This document shows, one piece after another, positions 43,067-52,471 of a DNA stretch of 64,000 nucleotides. The stretch spans positions 1-64,000 of the forward strand of contig NZ_NWSQ01000008.1 of assembly GCF_002531725.1 (NCBI RefSeq). Direction: 5' to 3'. A model generated the notes under the pieces. The model searched no databases, was not told where the DNA came from, and worked only from the letters and a program-made list of their open reading frames with translations. Each line of letters starts with the position of its first letter. Position 1 is the first letter of the stretch. Both the position numbers and the translations under genes were made by a program. The stretch comes from Rhizobium sp. L43 (GTDB taxonomy: Bacteria; Pseudomonadota; Alphaproteobacteria; Rhizobiales; Rhizobiaceae).

Positions 43067-44653
43067 ATGCTGAAACAGCTACTGACAACGATCGCAATTA
43101 CCGGCGCCCTGATGACGACGCAGCCTGCCTGGGCGGCATCGCCGCCCAATATGCTGGTGATCGGCACCAATCTCACCGGCATCCGGACGCTCGATCCCGC
43201 CCAGAACAATGCCCGCACGGTGTCCGAGCTGATCTCGAACCTCTACGACAACCTCGTGCAGCTGTCGCCGGATGACTTGAAGACGCTGAAACCGATGCTG
43301 GCGACAAAATGGAGCGTCTCGGACGATGGCAAGATCATCACGCTGACCTTGCGCGACGACGCTGTCTTCCAGAGCGGCAACAAGGTGACGGCCGAGGATG
43401 CGGCCTGGTCGATCCAGCGCGTCATCAAGATGGGCCAGGTAGGCTCCACCGATGTCGCACTCTGGGGCTTTACATCGGACAATGTCGAAAAACTCGTTCG
43501 GGCAAAGGACGAACATACGCTCGAGATCGAGCTGCCGCAGACCGTGAACACCGACCTGGTGCTCTATTCTCTGGCCGGCTCGTCGCTCGGCATCGTCGAC
43601 AAGAAGACGGTGCTGTCGCATGAGGCGAACGGTGATTTCGGCGGCGCCTGGCTTTCCGCCAATTCCGCCGGCAGCGGCCCGTTCAGCCTGGCGCAATGGC
43701 GGCCGAACGACGTCGCGATCTTCAATGCGCAACCGAAATATTGGGGCGGCAAACCCGCCATGGCTCGCGTCGTTGCCCGCCACATCCCGGAATCCGGCAA
43801 TCTCCGGCTGCAGCTTGAAGCGGGCGACGTCGATGTTGGTCAGTATGTGGCAAGCGGCGATCTCGATGCGCTCGCCACCAACAAGGATATGGTGATCGAG
43901 AACGTCCCGGGTCTCGGCTTCTACTATATCGCCCTGAACCAGAAAGACCCCGACCTGCAGAAGCCGAAGGTCCGAGAGGCCTTCCAGCACGCCTTCGACT
44001 GGAAGGCAATCTCCGGCAACATCATGCGCTATACAGGCTTTCCCTGGCAGTCGATGATCCCGCGCGGCATGATCGGCGCTCCGGAGCAGGCAGACGTCCG
44101 CTACGATTACGATCCCGCCAAAGCCAAGCAGCTGCTGGCGGAGGCCGGATATCCCAACGGCTTGAAGAAGGTGCTCAATCCCTCGGGAGCCGCGACCTTG
44201 CCCTTCGCCGAAGCGCTGCAGGCGAGCGCGCGGGCCGCCGGCCTCGATCTCGATCTCGTGCCCGGCGAATTCACCCCCGCTTTTCGCGAGCGTAAATTCG
44301 AAGTGCTGCTCGGCAATTCCGGCGCCCGTCTGCCCGATCCTTTCGCCGTCGCCACGCAATATGCCTTCAACCCCGACAATAGCGACGAGGCGCGCCTCGG
44401 CAGCTATTATCTCTGGCGCACGGGCATGAAGGTGGACGACCTCAATACGCTCATCGATCAATCGATGAAGGAGCGCGATACGGAAAAGCGCACGGACATT
44501 TTCAAGAAAATGGACGGGATCTACGCCGGCATGGCCGCCCCGCTCGTCATCTTCTTCCAGCGAACCGACCCCTATGTCATGCGCGCCAACGTCAAGAACT
44601 ATCACGGGCATACGACCTGGTCGACGCGCTGGCATGACGTGACGAAGGAGTAG
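43067..44653 (+). CDS. Periplasmic solute-binding protein, family 5 (DppA type)
   Basis: Starting at the ATG at 43067 (GGGAGG upstream) the protein has 528 residues with a Sec signal peptide (MLKQLLTTIAITGALMTTQ, cleavage after AWA). Mature motifs RTLDPAQNNARTVSELISNL, LATKWSVSDDGKIITLTLRD and VREAFQHAFDWKAISGN are typical of SBP_bac_5. The permease gene begins 5 bases later, without a hairpin between. This is the second family 5 transporter in the sugar-acid region. It could bind peptides, uronate derivatives or oligosaccharides; the operon context favours the latter. Confidence 0.88.
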   Translation: MLKQLLTTIAITGALMTTQPAWAASPPNMLVIGTNLTGIRTLDPAQNNARTVSELISNLYDNLVQLSPDDLKTLKPMLATKWSVSDDGKIITLTLRDDAVFQSGNKVTAEDAAWSIQRVIKMGQVGSTDVALWGFTSDNVEKLVRAKDEHTLEIELPQTVNTDLVLYSLAGSSLGIVDKKTVLSHEANGDFGGAWLSANSAGSGPFSLAQWRPNDVAIFNAQPKYWGGKPAMARVVARHIPESGNLRLQLEAGDVDVGQYVASGDLDALATNKDMVIENVPGLGFYYIALNQKDPDLQKPKVREAFQHAFDWKAISGNIMRYTGFPWQSMIPRGMIGAPEQADVRYDYDPAKAKQLLAEAGYPNGLKKVLNPSGAATLPFAEALQASARAAGLDLDLVPGEFTPAFRERKFEVLLGNSGARLPDPFAVATQYAFNPDNSDEARLGSYYLWRTGMKVDDLNTLIDQSMKERDTEKRTDIFKKMDGIYAGMAAPLVIFFQRTDPYVMRANVKNYHGHTTWSTRWHDVTKE

Positions 44654-44658
44654 AGCGC

Positions 44659-45756
44659 GTGGCGAGCGCCGAGCTGACATCGAAGCAGGAGAGCAGCCGT
44701 CATTCTCAGGCGGGCGGGTTCGCTGAAGCGGCCCCGCATCCGTTGATGGGCTTGCTGCGGCGCCTGGCGGCGCGCGTGGTGGCTGTCGTGACCACGCTGC
44801 TCGGCCTGCTCTTCCTGACCTTTTCGATGGGCCGCCTGCTGCCTGCCGACCCGGTGCTTGCCATCACCGGGGCGGAGGTCAGCAAGGAGGTTTACGACCG
44901 CGTCTATCACGAGCTGGGGCTCGGAGAACCGATCTGGATGCAGTTCCTCGCCTATGTCGGCAAGATCGCCACCGGCGATCTCGGCATGTCGGCGACAACA
45001 GGCCAGCCGATCCTCACCGATCTGATGACGATCTTTCCCGCGACCATCGAGCTTGCCATCATCGCCATGATCATCGGGGCGATCGTCGGCATCCCCCTTG
45101 GCATCACGGCTGCGGTCAGGCGCGGGACGATCATCGACCACGTCGCCCGGATCGTTGCGCTTGCCGGCCATTCCATTCCGATCTTCTGGACCGGGCTGAT
45201 GGCGCTCTTCATCTTCTATGCGAAGCTGAAGCTGGTCGGCGCATCCGGCCGGATCGACGTCTTCTACGAGGGCCTCGTCACGCCGATGACCGGCTTTCTT
45301 CTGATCGACGCGGCGCTGCAGCAGCAATGGGAGGTGTTTCACAACGCGCTCGGCCACATCATCCTGCCGGCGGCGATCCTCGGCTATTACTCCGTCGCCT
45401 ATATCAGCCGCATGTCGCGCAGCTTCATGCTGGAACAGCTCAGCCAGGAATACATCATCACCGCGCGGGCAAAAGGGCTCGGCACCCGCAAGGTCGTCTG
45501 GCGCCATGCGTTCAGAAACATTCGCGTCCAGCTCCTGACGATCCTGGCGCTGACCTTCGGCGGGTTGCTCGAGGGGGCGGTGCTGATCGAGACGGTCTTC
45601 GGCTGGCCCGGGCTCGGCCAATACCTCACCCGCGGGCTGCAGATGAACGACATGAACGTCGTCATGGGTTCGGTGCTGACGATCGGCGCCGTCTTCCTGA
45701 CCATCAACATCCTGTCGGACTTCCTCTATCGCATTCTTGACCCGAGAACACGGTGA
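44659..45756 (+). CDS. ABC transporter permease (DppB type)
   Basis: The 365-residue protein has a hydrophilic N-terminus of about 35 residues (GTG start, MASAELTSKQ), then six membrane helices with LPADPVLAITGAEVSKEVYD, YHELGLGEPIWMQFLAY, the EAA-type loop ITARAKGLGTRKVVWRHAFR and FGWPGLGQYLTRGLQMNDMN, all OppB/DppB hallmarks. It pairs with the DppC-type subunit whose ATG lies 4 bases after this stop. The N-terminal extension is longer than usual; the start is not certain. Confidence 0.9.
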   Translation: MASAELTSKQESSRHSQAGGFAEAAPHPLMGLLRRLAARVVAVVTTLLGLLFLTFSMGRLLPADPVLAITGAEVSKEVYDRVYHELGLGEPIWMQFLAYVGKIATGDLGMSATTGQPILTDLMTIFPATIELAIIAMIIGAIVGIPLGITAAVRRGTIIDHVARIVALAGHSIPIFWTGLMALFIFYAKLKLVGASGRIDVFYEGLVTPMTGFLLIDAALQQQWEVFHNALGHIILPAAILGYYSVAYISRMSRSFMLEQLSQEYIITARAKGLGTRKVVWRHAFRNIRVQLLTILALTFGGLLEGAVLIETVFGWPGLGQYLTRGLQMNDMNVVMGSVLTIGAVFLTINILSDFLYRILDPRTR

Positions 45757-45760
45757 CGCC

Positions 45761-46696
45761 ATGACGATCTCCACCGAAGACGCAGACCGCGCCGACGCCG
45801 GCGGTTTTCGCAAATGGCTGCTGGCACCGGAGCCTCAGGGCTGGGTTCAGTCGTCGACGCAGCAGATCCATCAGGGCTGGCTGAAATTCAGCCTGCACCC
45901 GCTTGGCCTGGCCGGCCTCGTCATCATCGTGCTCCTGATCGTCGTGGCGCTGGCCGCCCCTCTGCTCACCGGCTACGATCCGATCGTGCAAGACATGGCC
46001 GGGCGGCTTGCGCCCCCCTCGGCAGCCCATCTTCTCGGCACCGACAATTTCGGCCGCGACGTCTTTGCACGGGTGATCTACGGCGCACGCACGACGCTCT
46101 ACATCATCATGCTCGTCACGATCATCGTCGCGCCGCTCGGCCTGCTGATCGGCACGTTCTCCGGCTATTTCGGCGGCATCGTCGATGAAATCCTCATGCG
46201 CATCACCGATATCTTCCTCTCCTTCCCCGGGCTGGTGCTGGCGCTGGGTTTTGCCGCAGCCCTCGGCCCCGGCATCACCAACGCAATCATCGCGATCTCG
46301 CTGACAGCCTGGCCGCCGATCGCCCGCCTGGCACGCGCCGAGACGCTCAGCCTGCGGAAGGCGGACTATATTGCCGCTGTGCGCCTGCAGGGCGCGACAT
46401 CGATTGCGATCATCACCCGCCACATCCTGCCGATGTGCATTCCCTCGGTGATCGTCCGTGTCACCCTGAACATGGCCGGCATCATCATCACTGCCGCCGG
46501 CCTCGGCTTTCTCGGCCTCGGCGCACAGCCGCCCTGGCCGGAATGGGGTTCGATGGCCGCCAGCGGCCGCGAGTTCATGCTCGACAGTCCGTGGGTGATC
46601 GCCGCTCCCGGCATCGCCATCGCGCTGGTCAGCCTCGCCTTCAACCTCGTCGGCGATGCACTTCGCGACGTGCTCGACCCGAGAGGTTCGGAATGA
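45761..46696 (+). CDS. ABC transporter permease (DppC type)
   Basis: Starting at the ATG at 45761 (MTISTEDADRADAGGF) the protein has 311 residues; a GTG at 45737 in the previous gene is less likely. Conserved features are LLGTDNFGRDVFARVIYGAR, ITDIFLSFPGLVLALGFAAA, the loop YIAAVRLQGATSIAIITRHI and GFLGLGAQPPWPEWGSM. Its stop overlaps the ATPase start (ATGA). Forms the inner-membrane channel with the DppB-type subunit. Confidence 0.9.
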   Translation: MTISTEDADRADAGGFRKWLLAPEPQGWVQSSTQQIHQGWLKFSLHPLGLAGLVIIVLLIVVALAAPLLTGYDPIVQDMAGRLAPPSAAHLLGTDNFGRDVFARVIYGARTTLYIIMLVTIIVAPLGLLIGTFSGYFGGIVDEILMRITDIFLSFPGLVLALGFAAALGPGITNAIIAISLTAWPPIARLARAETLSLRKADYIAAVRLQGATSIAIITRHILPMCIPSVIVRVTLNMAGIIITAAGLGFLGLGAQPPWPEWGSMAASGREFMLDSPWVIAAPGIAIALVSLAFNLVGDALRDVLDPRGSE

Positions 46697-47550
46697 CAGA
46701 GCCGCTGATCGATATCCGCAACCTCGAAATCGCCTATGGCGGCGGCGGCATGCGCGCAGTGCGCGGCGTGAGTTTCACGCTCGGACAGGAAAAACTCGGC
46801 ATCGTCGGCGAATCCGGGTCGGGCAAATCCACTGTCGGCCGCGCGATCATGAAACTGCTGCCGCCGACCGCGATCGTCCGCGCCGAGCGCATGGCCTTTC
46901 GCGACGTCGACCTCATCAAGGCAGACGAGAAGACGATGATGACCATCAGGGGGCGTCGGATCGGCCTGATCCTGCAGGACCCGAAATATTCGCTCAATCC
47001 GGTCATGCGGATCGGCGAACAGATTGCTGAGACCTACCGCTTCCATCATCCAAAGGTGAGCAAGGCAAAAACCGACAGCCAAGCGCTCGACATGCTCGAA
47101 GCCGTCCAGATCCGCGATCCCGAGCGCGTGGCCCGCCTCTATCCGCACGAGATATCGGGCGGCATGGGCCAGCGCGTGATGATCGCCATGATGCTGATTG
47201 CCGAACCCGAAGTGCTGATCGCCGACGAGCCGACCTCGGCGCTCGATGTCACGGTCAGGCTCGAGATTCTGGCTCTACTCGATGAACTTGTTGCCCGCCG
47301 CAATCTCGGCCTGATCTTCATCAGTCACGACCTCAATCTGATCCGCAATTTCTGCGACCGCGTCCTCATCATGTATGCCGGCCGCGTCGTGGAAGTGCTC
47401 GATGCGCGCAATCTCGACAAGGCCAGACACCCTTATACGCAAGGGCTGTTGGCATCCCTGCCGACGATCGAGGATCCGCCTGCCCGGCTGCCGATCCTGA
47501 AGCGGGATCCCGCCTGGCTTGACGACCTCGCATTGGAGCCGCCGCGATGA
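46693..47550 (+). CDS. ABC transporter ATPase (DppD type)
   Basis: This 285-residue ATPase starts at an ATG overlapping the permease stop (ATGA). Walker A is [11 protein letters not shown] (about 41-51), the Q-loop region [13 protein letters not shown], signature [15 protein letters not shown] and Walker [15 protein letters not shown]. The C-terminal oligopeptide-transporter extension ([18 protein letters not shown]) is present. It forms a heterodimer with the DppF-type product, whose ATG overlaps this stop by 4 bases. Confidence 0.92.
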   Translation: MTEPLIDIRNLEIAYGGGGMRAVRGVSFTLGQEKLGIVGESGSGKSTVGRAIMKLLPPTAIVRAERMAFRDVDLIKADEKTMMTIRGRRIGLILQDPKYSLNPVMRIGEQIAETYRFHHPKVSKAKTDSQALDMLEAVQIRDPERVARLYPHEISGGMGQRVMIAMMLIAEPEVLIADEPTSALDVTVRLEILALLDELVARRNLGLIFISHDLNLIRNFCDRVLIMYAGRVVEVLDARNLDKARHPYTQGLLASLPTIEDPPARLPILKRDPAWLDDLALEPPR

Positions 47551-48290
47551 TCAGGATCGACAATCTCACCATCCGTTTCGCACACGGCCAAAGGCCTGTT
47601 GTCAAAGACGTAAACCTCGCCATCGAAAAGGGAACGGCGTTCGGCCTGGTCGGCGAGTCCGGCTGCGGAAAATCCACGGTCCTTAGAGCTCTCTCCGGCC
47701 TCAACGCCAATTATGACGGCCGCATCGAACTTCAGGGCGAGACGCTGGACCGGCAACGCAGCCGTCCCTTCTTCCGCCGGGTGCAGATGGTGTTCCAGGA
47801 CCCCTACGGATCGCTCCACCCCCGCAAGACCATCCGTTCGCAGCTGAAGGAACCGCTTCGCAACCAGGGACTGGATACGAACTCCGTCGATATCAACGCG
47901 GTGCTGCGATCGGTCGGGCTCGATCCGGCGCTGAGCTACAGGTTTCCGCATCAGCTCTCCGGCGGGCAGCGCCAGCGCGTCGCGATCGCCCGAGCCTTGA
48001 TGCTCAACCCGGACATTCTGCTTTTGGACGAACCGACATCGGCGCTCGATGTGTCGGTGCAGGCCGAAATCCTCAATCTCCTGCAGGATCTGCGCACCGA
48101 GCGCGGCCTTACCTATCTGCTGGTCAGCCACGATCTCGCCGTCGTCTCCCATATGTGCAGCCGCGTCGCCATCATGGAAGCCGGCGAGATCGTCGAACAG
48201 GTCGATATAGAGGCATTGCGCAGAGGTGCTGTCGAACATCCCTATTCGCAACGTCTGCTGCGCGCGAGCCGGATGTATGGAAGGGCGTAA
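47547..48290 (+). CDS. ABC transporter ATPase (DppF type)
   Basis: The 247-residue ATPase has Walker A GESGCGKSTVLRAL, the Q-loop VQMVFQDPYGSLHPRKT, signature [15 protein letters not shown], Walker [15 protein letters not shown] and switch His in LVSHDLAVV. It is shorter than most DppF proteins because the C-terminal extension ends shortly after HPYSQRLLRAS. It is last in the 40.3-48.3 kb operon; no clear terminator follows, and the next gene is convergent 35 bases away. Confidence 0.92.
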   Translation: MIRIDNLTIRFAHGQRPVVKDVNLAIEKGTAFGLVGESGCGKSTVLRALSGLNANYDGRIELQGETLDRQRSRPFFRRVQMVFQDPYGSLHPRKTIRSQLKEPLRNQGLDTNSVDINAVLRSVGLDPALSYRFPHQLSGGQRQRVAIARALMLNPDILLLDEPTSALDVSVQAEILNLLQDLRTERGLTYLLVSHDLAVVSHMCSRVAIMEAGEIVEQVDIEALRRGAVEHPYSQRLLRASRMYGRA

Positions 48291-48325
48291 CCGCCTCGGC
48301 ATGTGAGGTCAGACCGATCCCCGAG

Positions 48326-49180
48326 CTACGCACCCAAGTGGGTGTCGATCGCAGAAATGATCTCTTCCCAATCGTTGGGATGAATTTCGTGGCCGCCACC
48401 TTCAAGCCGGATGAGCTTCGCGCCCTTAACGGTTCGTGCCAGCAGTTCGCCGTGCTCAACCGGATAAATCGGGTCGGCCGTTCCGTGTATGACAAGGAGC
48501 GGCACGGCCAGTTCAGCCAATTTTCCTTTCAAGGTCTGGCCGCCCTTCAGCATGAAATGATTGGTGGCGCTGACGAAGTTTTTCGCCCGCCGGACGTCCT
48601 GTTCCACCAAGCTGCGCGCCCGCCGCTCGTCATAAGGATGCGCCGAACCGGCGATCATCCGCGTATCCCTGACGACAAAGTCGATCATCTGGGCATAGTC
48701 CGTCCAGTCGACGGTCTCGCCCGTCGCCGCGTGCTCCATGTAGGCGTCGGTGGTTTGCGGCAGAGCACTGATATCGATGCCCAACGGTGTGGTGGAAATC
48801 AGCGTCAGCGTCTTGACGCGCTCGGGATGCAACAGGGCTGCGATCTGGGCGATCGTGCCGCCCAGCGACATTCCGATCAGATTGGCTCTGTCGATGCCGT
48901 AACCATCGAGTATCCCTATGGCGTCCTTCGCCATGTCGTCCATCGTGTAGGGAGGCTCCCCCGGCGCATAGTTCGTTGAACGGCCGGTGTCTCGATTGTC
49001 GTAGCGAACGACATAAAACCTGTGATCGACAAGCTGTTGGCAGAACTCCTCCGGCCACCACAGCATCGACGCCATCGCGCCCATGATCAACAGGACCGGC
49101 TCATGCGCCGGGTTGCCAAATGCCTGTGTGGCGATCTCGACATCGTCAAACTTGATAATGCGTTCACTCACTTGGGGCAT
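48326..49180 (-). CDS. Alpha/beta-hydrolase fold esterase
   Basis: The 284-residue enzyme has the nucleophile elbow GMSLGG (Ser near 103), oxyanion region PVLLIMGAMASMLWWPEEFC, the Asp in LLVIHGTADPIYPVEHGE and the terminal His in LEGGGHEIHPNDW. Overall pattern (YDNRDTGRST, then PYTMDDMAKDAIGILDGYGI) is like aclacinomycin methylesterase/RdmC-type hydrolases found widely in rhizobia. Convergent with the upstream ABC operon. Substrate unknown. Confidence 0.85.
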   Translation of the reverse strand: MPQVSERIIKFDDVEIATQAFGNPAHEPVLLIMGAMASMLWWPEEFCQQLVDHRFYVVRYDNRDTGRSTNYAPGEPPYTMDDMAKDAIGILDGYGIDRANLIGMSLGGTIAQIAALLHPERVKTLTLISTTPLGIDISALPQTTDAYMEHAATGETVDWTDYAQMIDFVVRDTRMIAGSAHPYDERRARSLVEQDVRRAKNFVSATNHFMLKGGQTLKGKLAELAVPLLVIHGTADPIYPVEHGELLARTVKGAKLIRLEGGGHEIHPNDWEEIISAIDTHLGA

Positions 49181-49194
49181 CCTTTATTTGATCG

Positions 49195-49422
49195 GGAGTC
49201 CTCGAAACGATCGTCGCCGCGCTGCGCCCCGGAGGGGTCTTCCTGGTGACGATGCACGCTGGAGATTGAGAGACGAGCGGCGCCGACCATATGACCTACT
49301 GGCGCCGGGACGACTTCGCACAGTGCATCAAGGCGGCCGGCCTGAAGCTTAAATGGGACGCATACCGCATAATCCAAACAACGAAGCATGGAACAGCGTT
49401 TTACGCACGGAAACCGGGATGA
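49195..49422 (+). pseudogene. Remnant of a class I SAM-dependent methyltransferase
   Basis: One plus-strand frame reads ETIVAALRPGGVFLVTMHAG, the classic motif IV/post-I region of a methyltransferase. It is interrupted by TGA at 49267-49269 and continues HMTYWRRDDFAQCIKAAG and TTKHGTAFYARKPG before a final TGA at 49420-49422. The N-terminal two thirds, including the SAM-binding GxGxG, are absent; a stop precedes at 49189-49191. This looks like the decayed 3' end of a transferred or deleted gene. Confidence 0.65.
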
Positions 49423-49490
49423 CCCGCCGCGGCGCCGGCGCTGCTTGCCCGTTTCGGCGACGAAGCCCGGTCAAACAGCGCAGGTCATTT

Positions 49491-50585
49491 CTATTTCCAG
49501 CTGGTGTAATCGGCCGCCACGCACCCAAACGGCGCACGATCCTGACCAAACCGCTTCTTCAGCTGCTCGCATCCCCACTCGTTTAACGGCGCGGGCATCA
49601 GATTGTTGATGTCCATGCCGGGCGATTGGAATTGTGTCGAGGAGCTCGTCACGTACCAAAGCCAGAAGCCGACCACACCGACGAAAATCAGAAGCAACAC
49701 ACCGAAGAAAAGCTGCAGCCGCCTCCAGATCGATACCGTCCTTGCGGGTTCTTCGATCAACACCGGCCTGCTCTGATCGCCCTCTTGCTGATAGCCCAGG
49801 GGTGCAAGAGCCGCAGTGCGCTCGGCATCGGTCAGCTCGACGCGCTGCAGACGATCGTCCAGAAGCACCGGCAGGGCCGTGCTGCCGTGCCTGACGGCCA
49901 GTCCAATCGCCTTGCCATTGGCTTCGCCGACGATCAGCGGCTCCTGTCCGCTTTTCATGCGCGTGTAAGCCGATCGCCCCGTTTTGTCGGCGGCAATCTT
50001 GTCATTGTAGGTGATGGAAAGGACGCCGCGTTTGCGGTCGAATGCGCTAATCTCGACCGGGACGGGGATCAGCCTGGCAGGCCGGCGCAATTGGCCCTTG
50101 ACCCGCCAAATGCGAATAGCGAGAAAAATCGTCCCCAGGCTCGTGCCGCCAAGCAGGATCACAAACAGAGCGAGCGTGATGATCCTGTTCCAGAGCATAT
50201 CCAGACCCAGGCTCATCGTCGCGAGTTCCGGATGATCGGCCGAAATCACAAGACCGGTTTCGTAATCACCGGTGTGGAAATCGACGAACATGATCTCGAC
50301 CTCGGTGTCATAGTTTCGTCCACCGTAGCTATAGACAAGGCGTGCCTCGCAGTCGGTAAAGACCGCCTTGCGTGTCGTGCATCGGCCGTTTTGGACGTCG
50401 CCATCTTCGAGCACCAAAGGATTCTGGCTGATCTGGAAATCGCGGATCACGCCCGGCGCTTCCCAGATGAAGAGAAAGACAGCCAATGCCAGGATAACGG
50501 GCGTTGCCCAGAAGTAAGCGTTCGGCGTGGAAATGACGTCGCGCGCCAATGAAAGCGGGCGGCTAGGGAGAACAAGCGAAGACAA
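49491..50585 (-). CDS. Membrane protein of unknown function
   Basis: The 364-residue protein has three probable membrane helices: about 24-44 (YFWATPVILALAVFLFIW), 133-155 (IITLALFVILLGGTSLGTIF) and 290-312 (LQLFFGVLLLIFVGVVGFWL). A segment with Cys residues (GRCTTRKAVFTDCEARLVYS) lies between helices 1 and 2, topologically periplasmic, and two more Cys lie near the C-terminus (WGCEQLKKRF, APFGCVAADY). The central 130 residues are soluble. I do not recognise a family. It is monocistronic. Confidence 0.7.
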   Translation of the reverse strand: MSSLVLPSRPLSLARDVISTPNAYFWATPVILALAVFLFIWEAPGVIRDFQISQNPLVLEDGDVQNGRCTTRKAVFTDCEARLVYSYGGRNYDTEVEIMFVDFHTGDYETGLVISADHPELATMSLGLDMLWNRIITLALFVILLGGTSLGTIFLAIRIWRVKGQLRRPARLIPVPVEISAFDRKRGVLSITYNDKIAADKTGRSAYTRMKSGQEPLIVGEANGKAIGLAVRHGSTALPVLLDDRLQRVELTDAERTAALAPLGYQQEGDQSRPVLIEEPARTVSIWRRLQLFFGVLLLIFVGVVGFWLWYVTSSSTQFQSPGMDINNLMPAPLNEWGCEQLKKRFGQDRAPFGCVAADYTSWK

Positions 50586-50871
50586 CGGCGCGGACCCCTC
50601 GTGTGACAGCGCAGCGCGCCGATAAAGCTTCAGACAGCGGCCGTGATGAGCGAGCGAGTGACGTCACCGACCGGCTTACACAATCCCCTTGTGCGATACC
50701 GATCTACAACCTGAGGACGGCGATCTGCAATCCCTTTCAGCGTGTGTGGTCACTATTCGTGCGTTGATCTTCTCGGAGGCGTGCGCGCCGCGGCGAGCCA
50801 ACGCGTTGAGCCCCGATATGGACGGCTCGAATCCTCGGCGCCGGCGCTCGCATCTGCGCGGCAGGTGAAGT
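50586..50871. other. Interval without a recognised gene
   Basis: These 286 bases separate the membrane-protein gene from the end of the betaine-type transporter operon. I see no convincing gene, strong hairpin with T-run or known motif. A 75-codon open frame on the minus strand has no protein-like features. Confidence 0.5.
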
Positions 50872-51813
50872 CTACAGCCGATTGGCGCGCAACAAGGTGT
50901 CACGAGACAGATATCCCGCTAGCGTTCCATCGGCGGCCCTGACGTGCAGGCCGGGCATCTCACCGGAGAGGATGAGCGCCAAGGCGTCGTGAACCGTGGC
51001 GTCGGCGGCGATCTCGGCATCGCCGTTGGACGGTTCCGGCGCGGTCATGATCGTCGATACGGCAATCAAGCTCAGCCTTTTTATGGCTCGGTCGGGACCG
51101 AGGAAACTCTCGACGAATTCATTGACGGGACGCGCGAGGATTTCCTGCGGGCTGTCATATTGAAGGAGGCGGCCATCCCGCATGATCGCGATGCGATCGC
51201 CCATCTTGATGGCCTCGTCGAGGTCATGCGTGACGATGACGACGGTCTTCTTCACCTTCCTCAGAATATCGCGGAATTCGTCCTGAAGCCGAACGCGGGT
51301 GATCGGATCGATCGCGCCGAACGGTTCGTCCATCAGCATGATTGCGGGGTCGGCGGCGAGAGCGCGGGCGAAACCGACACGCTGACGCTGCCCGCCCGAC
51401 AATTCATGCGGCAGGCGCTGCCGCATGATGGCCGGATCGAGCCCGACGAGATCGAGGAGCTCGTCGACGCGGCGATCGCTGCGCGCCTTTTCCCAGCCGA
51501 GAAGCCGCGGCACGGTTGCGACATTGCGCGCAATCGACATATGCGGAAACAGACCGACCTGCTGGATGACATAGCCGATGCTGCGGCGCAGCTCCTTCTG
51601 ATCGACCTGCGCGATATCCCTGCCATCGACCAGCACGCGTCCCGTCGTGGGGGTCTCCAATTGGTTGATCATCCGCATGGTCGTGGTCTTGCCGCAACCC
51701 GAAGGACCGATCAGGGCAACCGTCGTGCCGGTCTCGATCAGGAGATCGAGATTGTCGACCGCATGCGGGCCGCTTCCGTCGTACGTCTTGGTAACATGAT
51801 CGAGATGAATCAT
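50872..51813 (-). CDS. Glycine-betaine/quaternary-amine ABC transporter ATPase (OpuCA/ProV type)
   Basis: Starting at the ATG at 51813 (MIHLDHVTKTYDG) the protein has 313 residues; a frame to 51888 is open but without resemblance. Walker A GPSGCGKTTTMRM, the Q-loop YVIQQVGLFPHM (QQVGLFPH is diagnostic of OpuCA/ProV-type ATPases), signature [12 protein letters not shown], Walker B IMLMDEPFGAIDPIT. The C-terminal 60 residues form a CBS-like regulatory segment (VHDALALILSGEMPGLHVRA). Last gene of the eleven-gene unit. Substrate class is quaternary ammonium or betaine by family. Confidence 0.9.
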   Translation of the reverse strand: MIHLDHVTKTYDGSGPHAVDNLDLLIETGTTVALIGPSGCGKTTTMRMINQLETPTTGRVLVDGRDIAQVDQKELRRSIGYVIQQVGLFPHMSIARNVATVPRLLGWEKARSDRRVDELLDLVGLDPAIMRQRLPHELSGGQRQRVGFARALAADPAIMLMDEPFGAIDPITRVRLQDEFRDILRKVKKTVVIVTHDLDEAIKMGDRIAIMRDGRLLQYDSPQEILARPVNEFVESFLGPDRAIKRLSLIAVSTIMTAPEPSNGDAEIAADATVHDALALILSGEMPGLHVRAADGTLAGYLSRDTLLRANRL

Positions 51814-51835
51814 CCTGATATCCGCTTTCGGCCGC

Positions 51836-52471
51836 TCAGCGCCGTTGAGTGAAGAGGCGCTCCAGGGCGCCGAACGCCAATTCCGCAAAGATTGCCAGCA
51901 GGGCGATCGGCACCGCTCCGACGAGAAGGCGCGGCATATTCATGATCGCAATGCCGGCATTGATGAAATCGCCAAGCCCGCCGCCGCCGATGAAGGAGGC
52001 CAGCGCCGCCCCGCCGATAACCTGGATGGCACTCGTCCTGACGCCCGACAGAATAGACGGAATGGCCAAGGGAAGTTCGATCTCCCACAGCATCTGCCCG
52101 GCGCTCATGCCCATTCCATCAGCCGCATCGATCACCGAGGCGTCGATCTCGCGAATGCCGATGATCGTGTTCAGCAATAGCGGCGGAACGGCGAGGACGA
52201 TGAGGGCGATCACCGATGGCAGCAATCCGATGCCGAGAAAAGGCATCGTCGCCGACAGGATCGCCAGGCTCGGGATAGAGCGCAAGGCGCCGGCAATATT
52301 GACCACTGCAAAGGCGGCGCGCGGTGCCCGTGCGACGGCAAATCCGAGTGGCACGGCAATGACGAAGGCGATGCCGAGCGACAGGGCGCACATCAGCAGA
52401 TGGCGATTGAACGCATTGAAGAAGGTGCCGGAATTGTTGAAGATCCAGCTGAACGCATCGATGACGATCAT
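51836..52471 (-). CDS. Betaine-type ABC transporter permease 1 (OpuCB/ProW type)
   Basis: The 211-residue protein has five or six membrane helices and the core loop ASVIDAADGMGMSAGQMLWE followed by ELPLAIPSILSGVRTSAIQV, the signature of OpuCB/YehW permeases (DAA-GMG-P-LPLA-P-I-GIR). The ATG overlaps the stop of the sister permease (ATGA). The two permeases form a heterodimeric channel. The ATPase gene follows after 22 bases. Confidence 0.9.
   Translation of the reverse strand: MIVIDAFSWIFNNSGTFFNAFNRHLLMCALSLGIAFVIAVPLGFAVARAPRAAFAVVNIAGALRSIPSLAILSATMPFLGIGLLPSVIALIVLAVPPLLLNTIIGIREIDASVIDAADGMGMSAGQMLWEIELPLAIPSILSGVRTSAIQVIGGAALASFIGGGGLGDFINAGIAIMNMPRLLVGAVPIALLAIFAELAFGALERLFTQRR

Noticed and set aside
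50676..50903. A 75-codon minus-strand open frame in the interval before the betaine ATPase gene end
   Set aside because: It overlaps the ATPase 3' end, is Arg/Ser-rich and has no recognisable start context or family.
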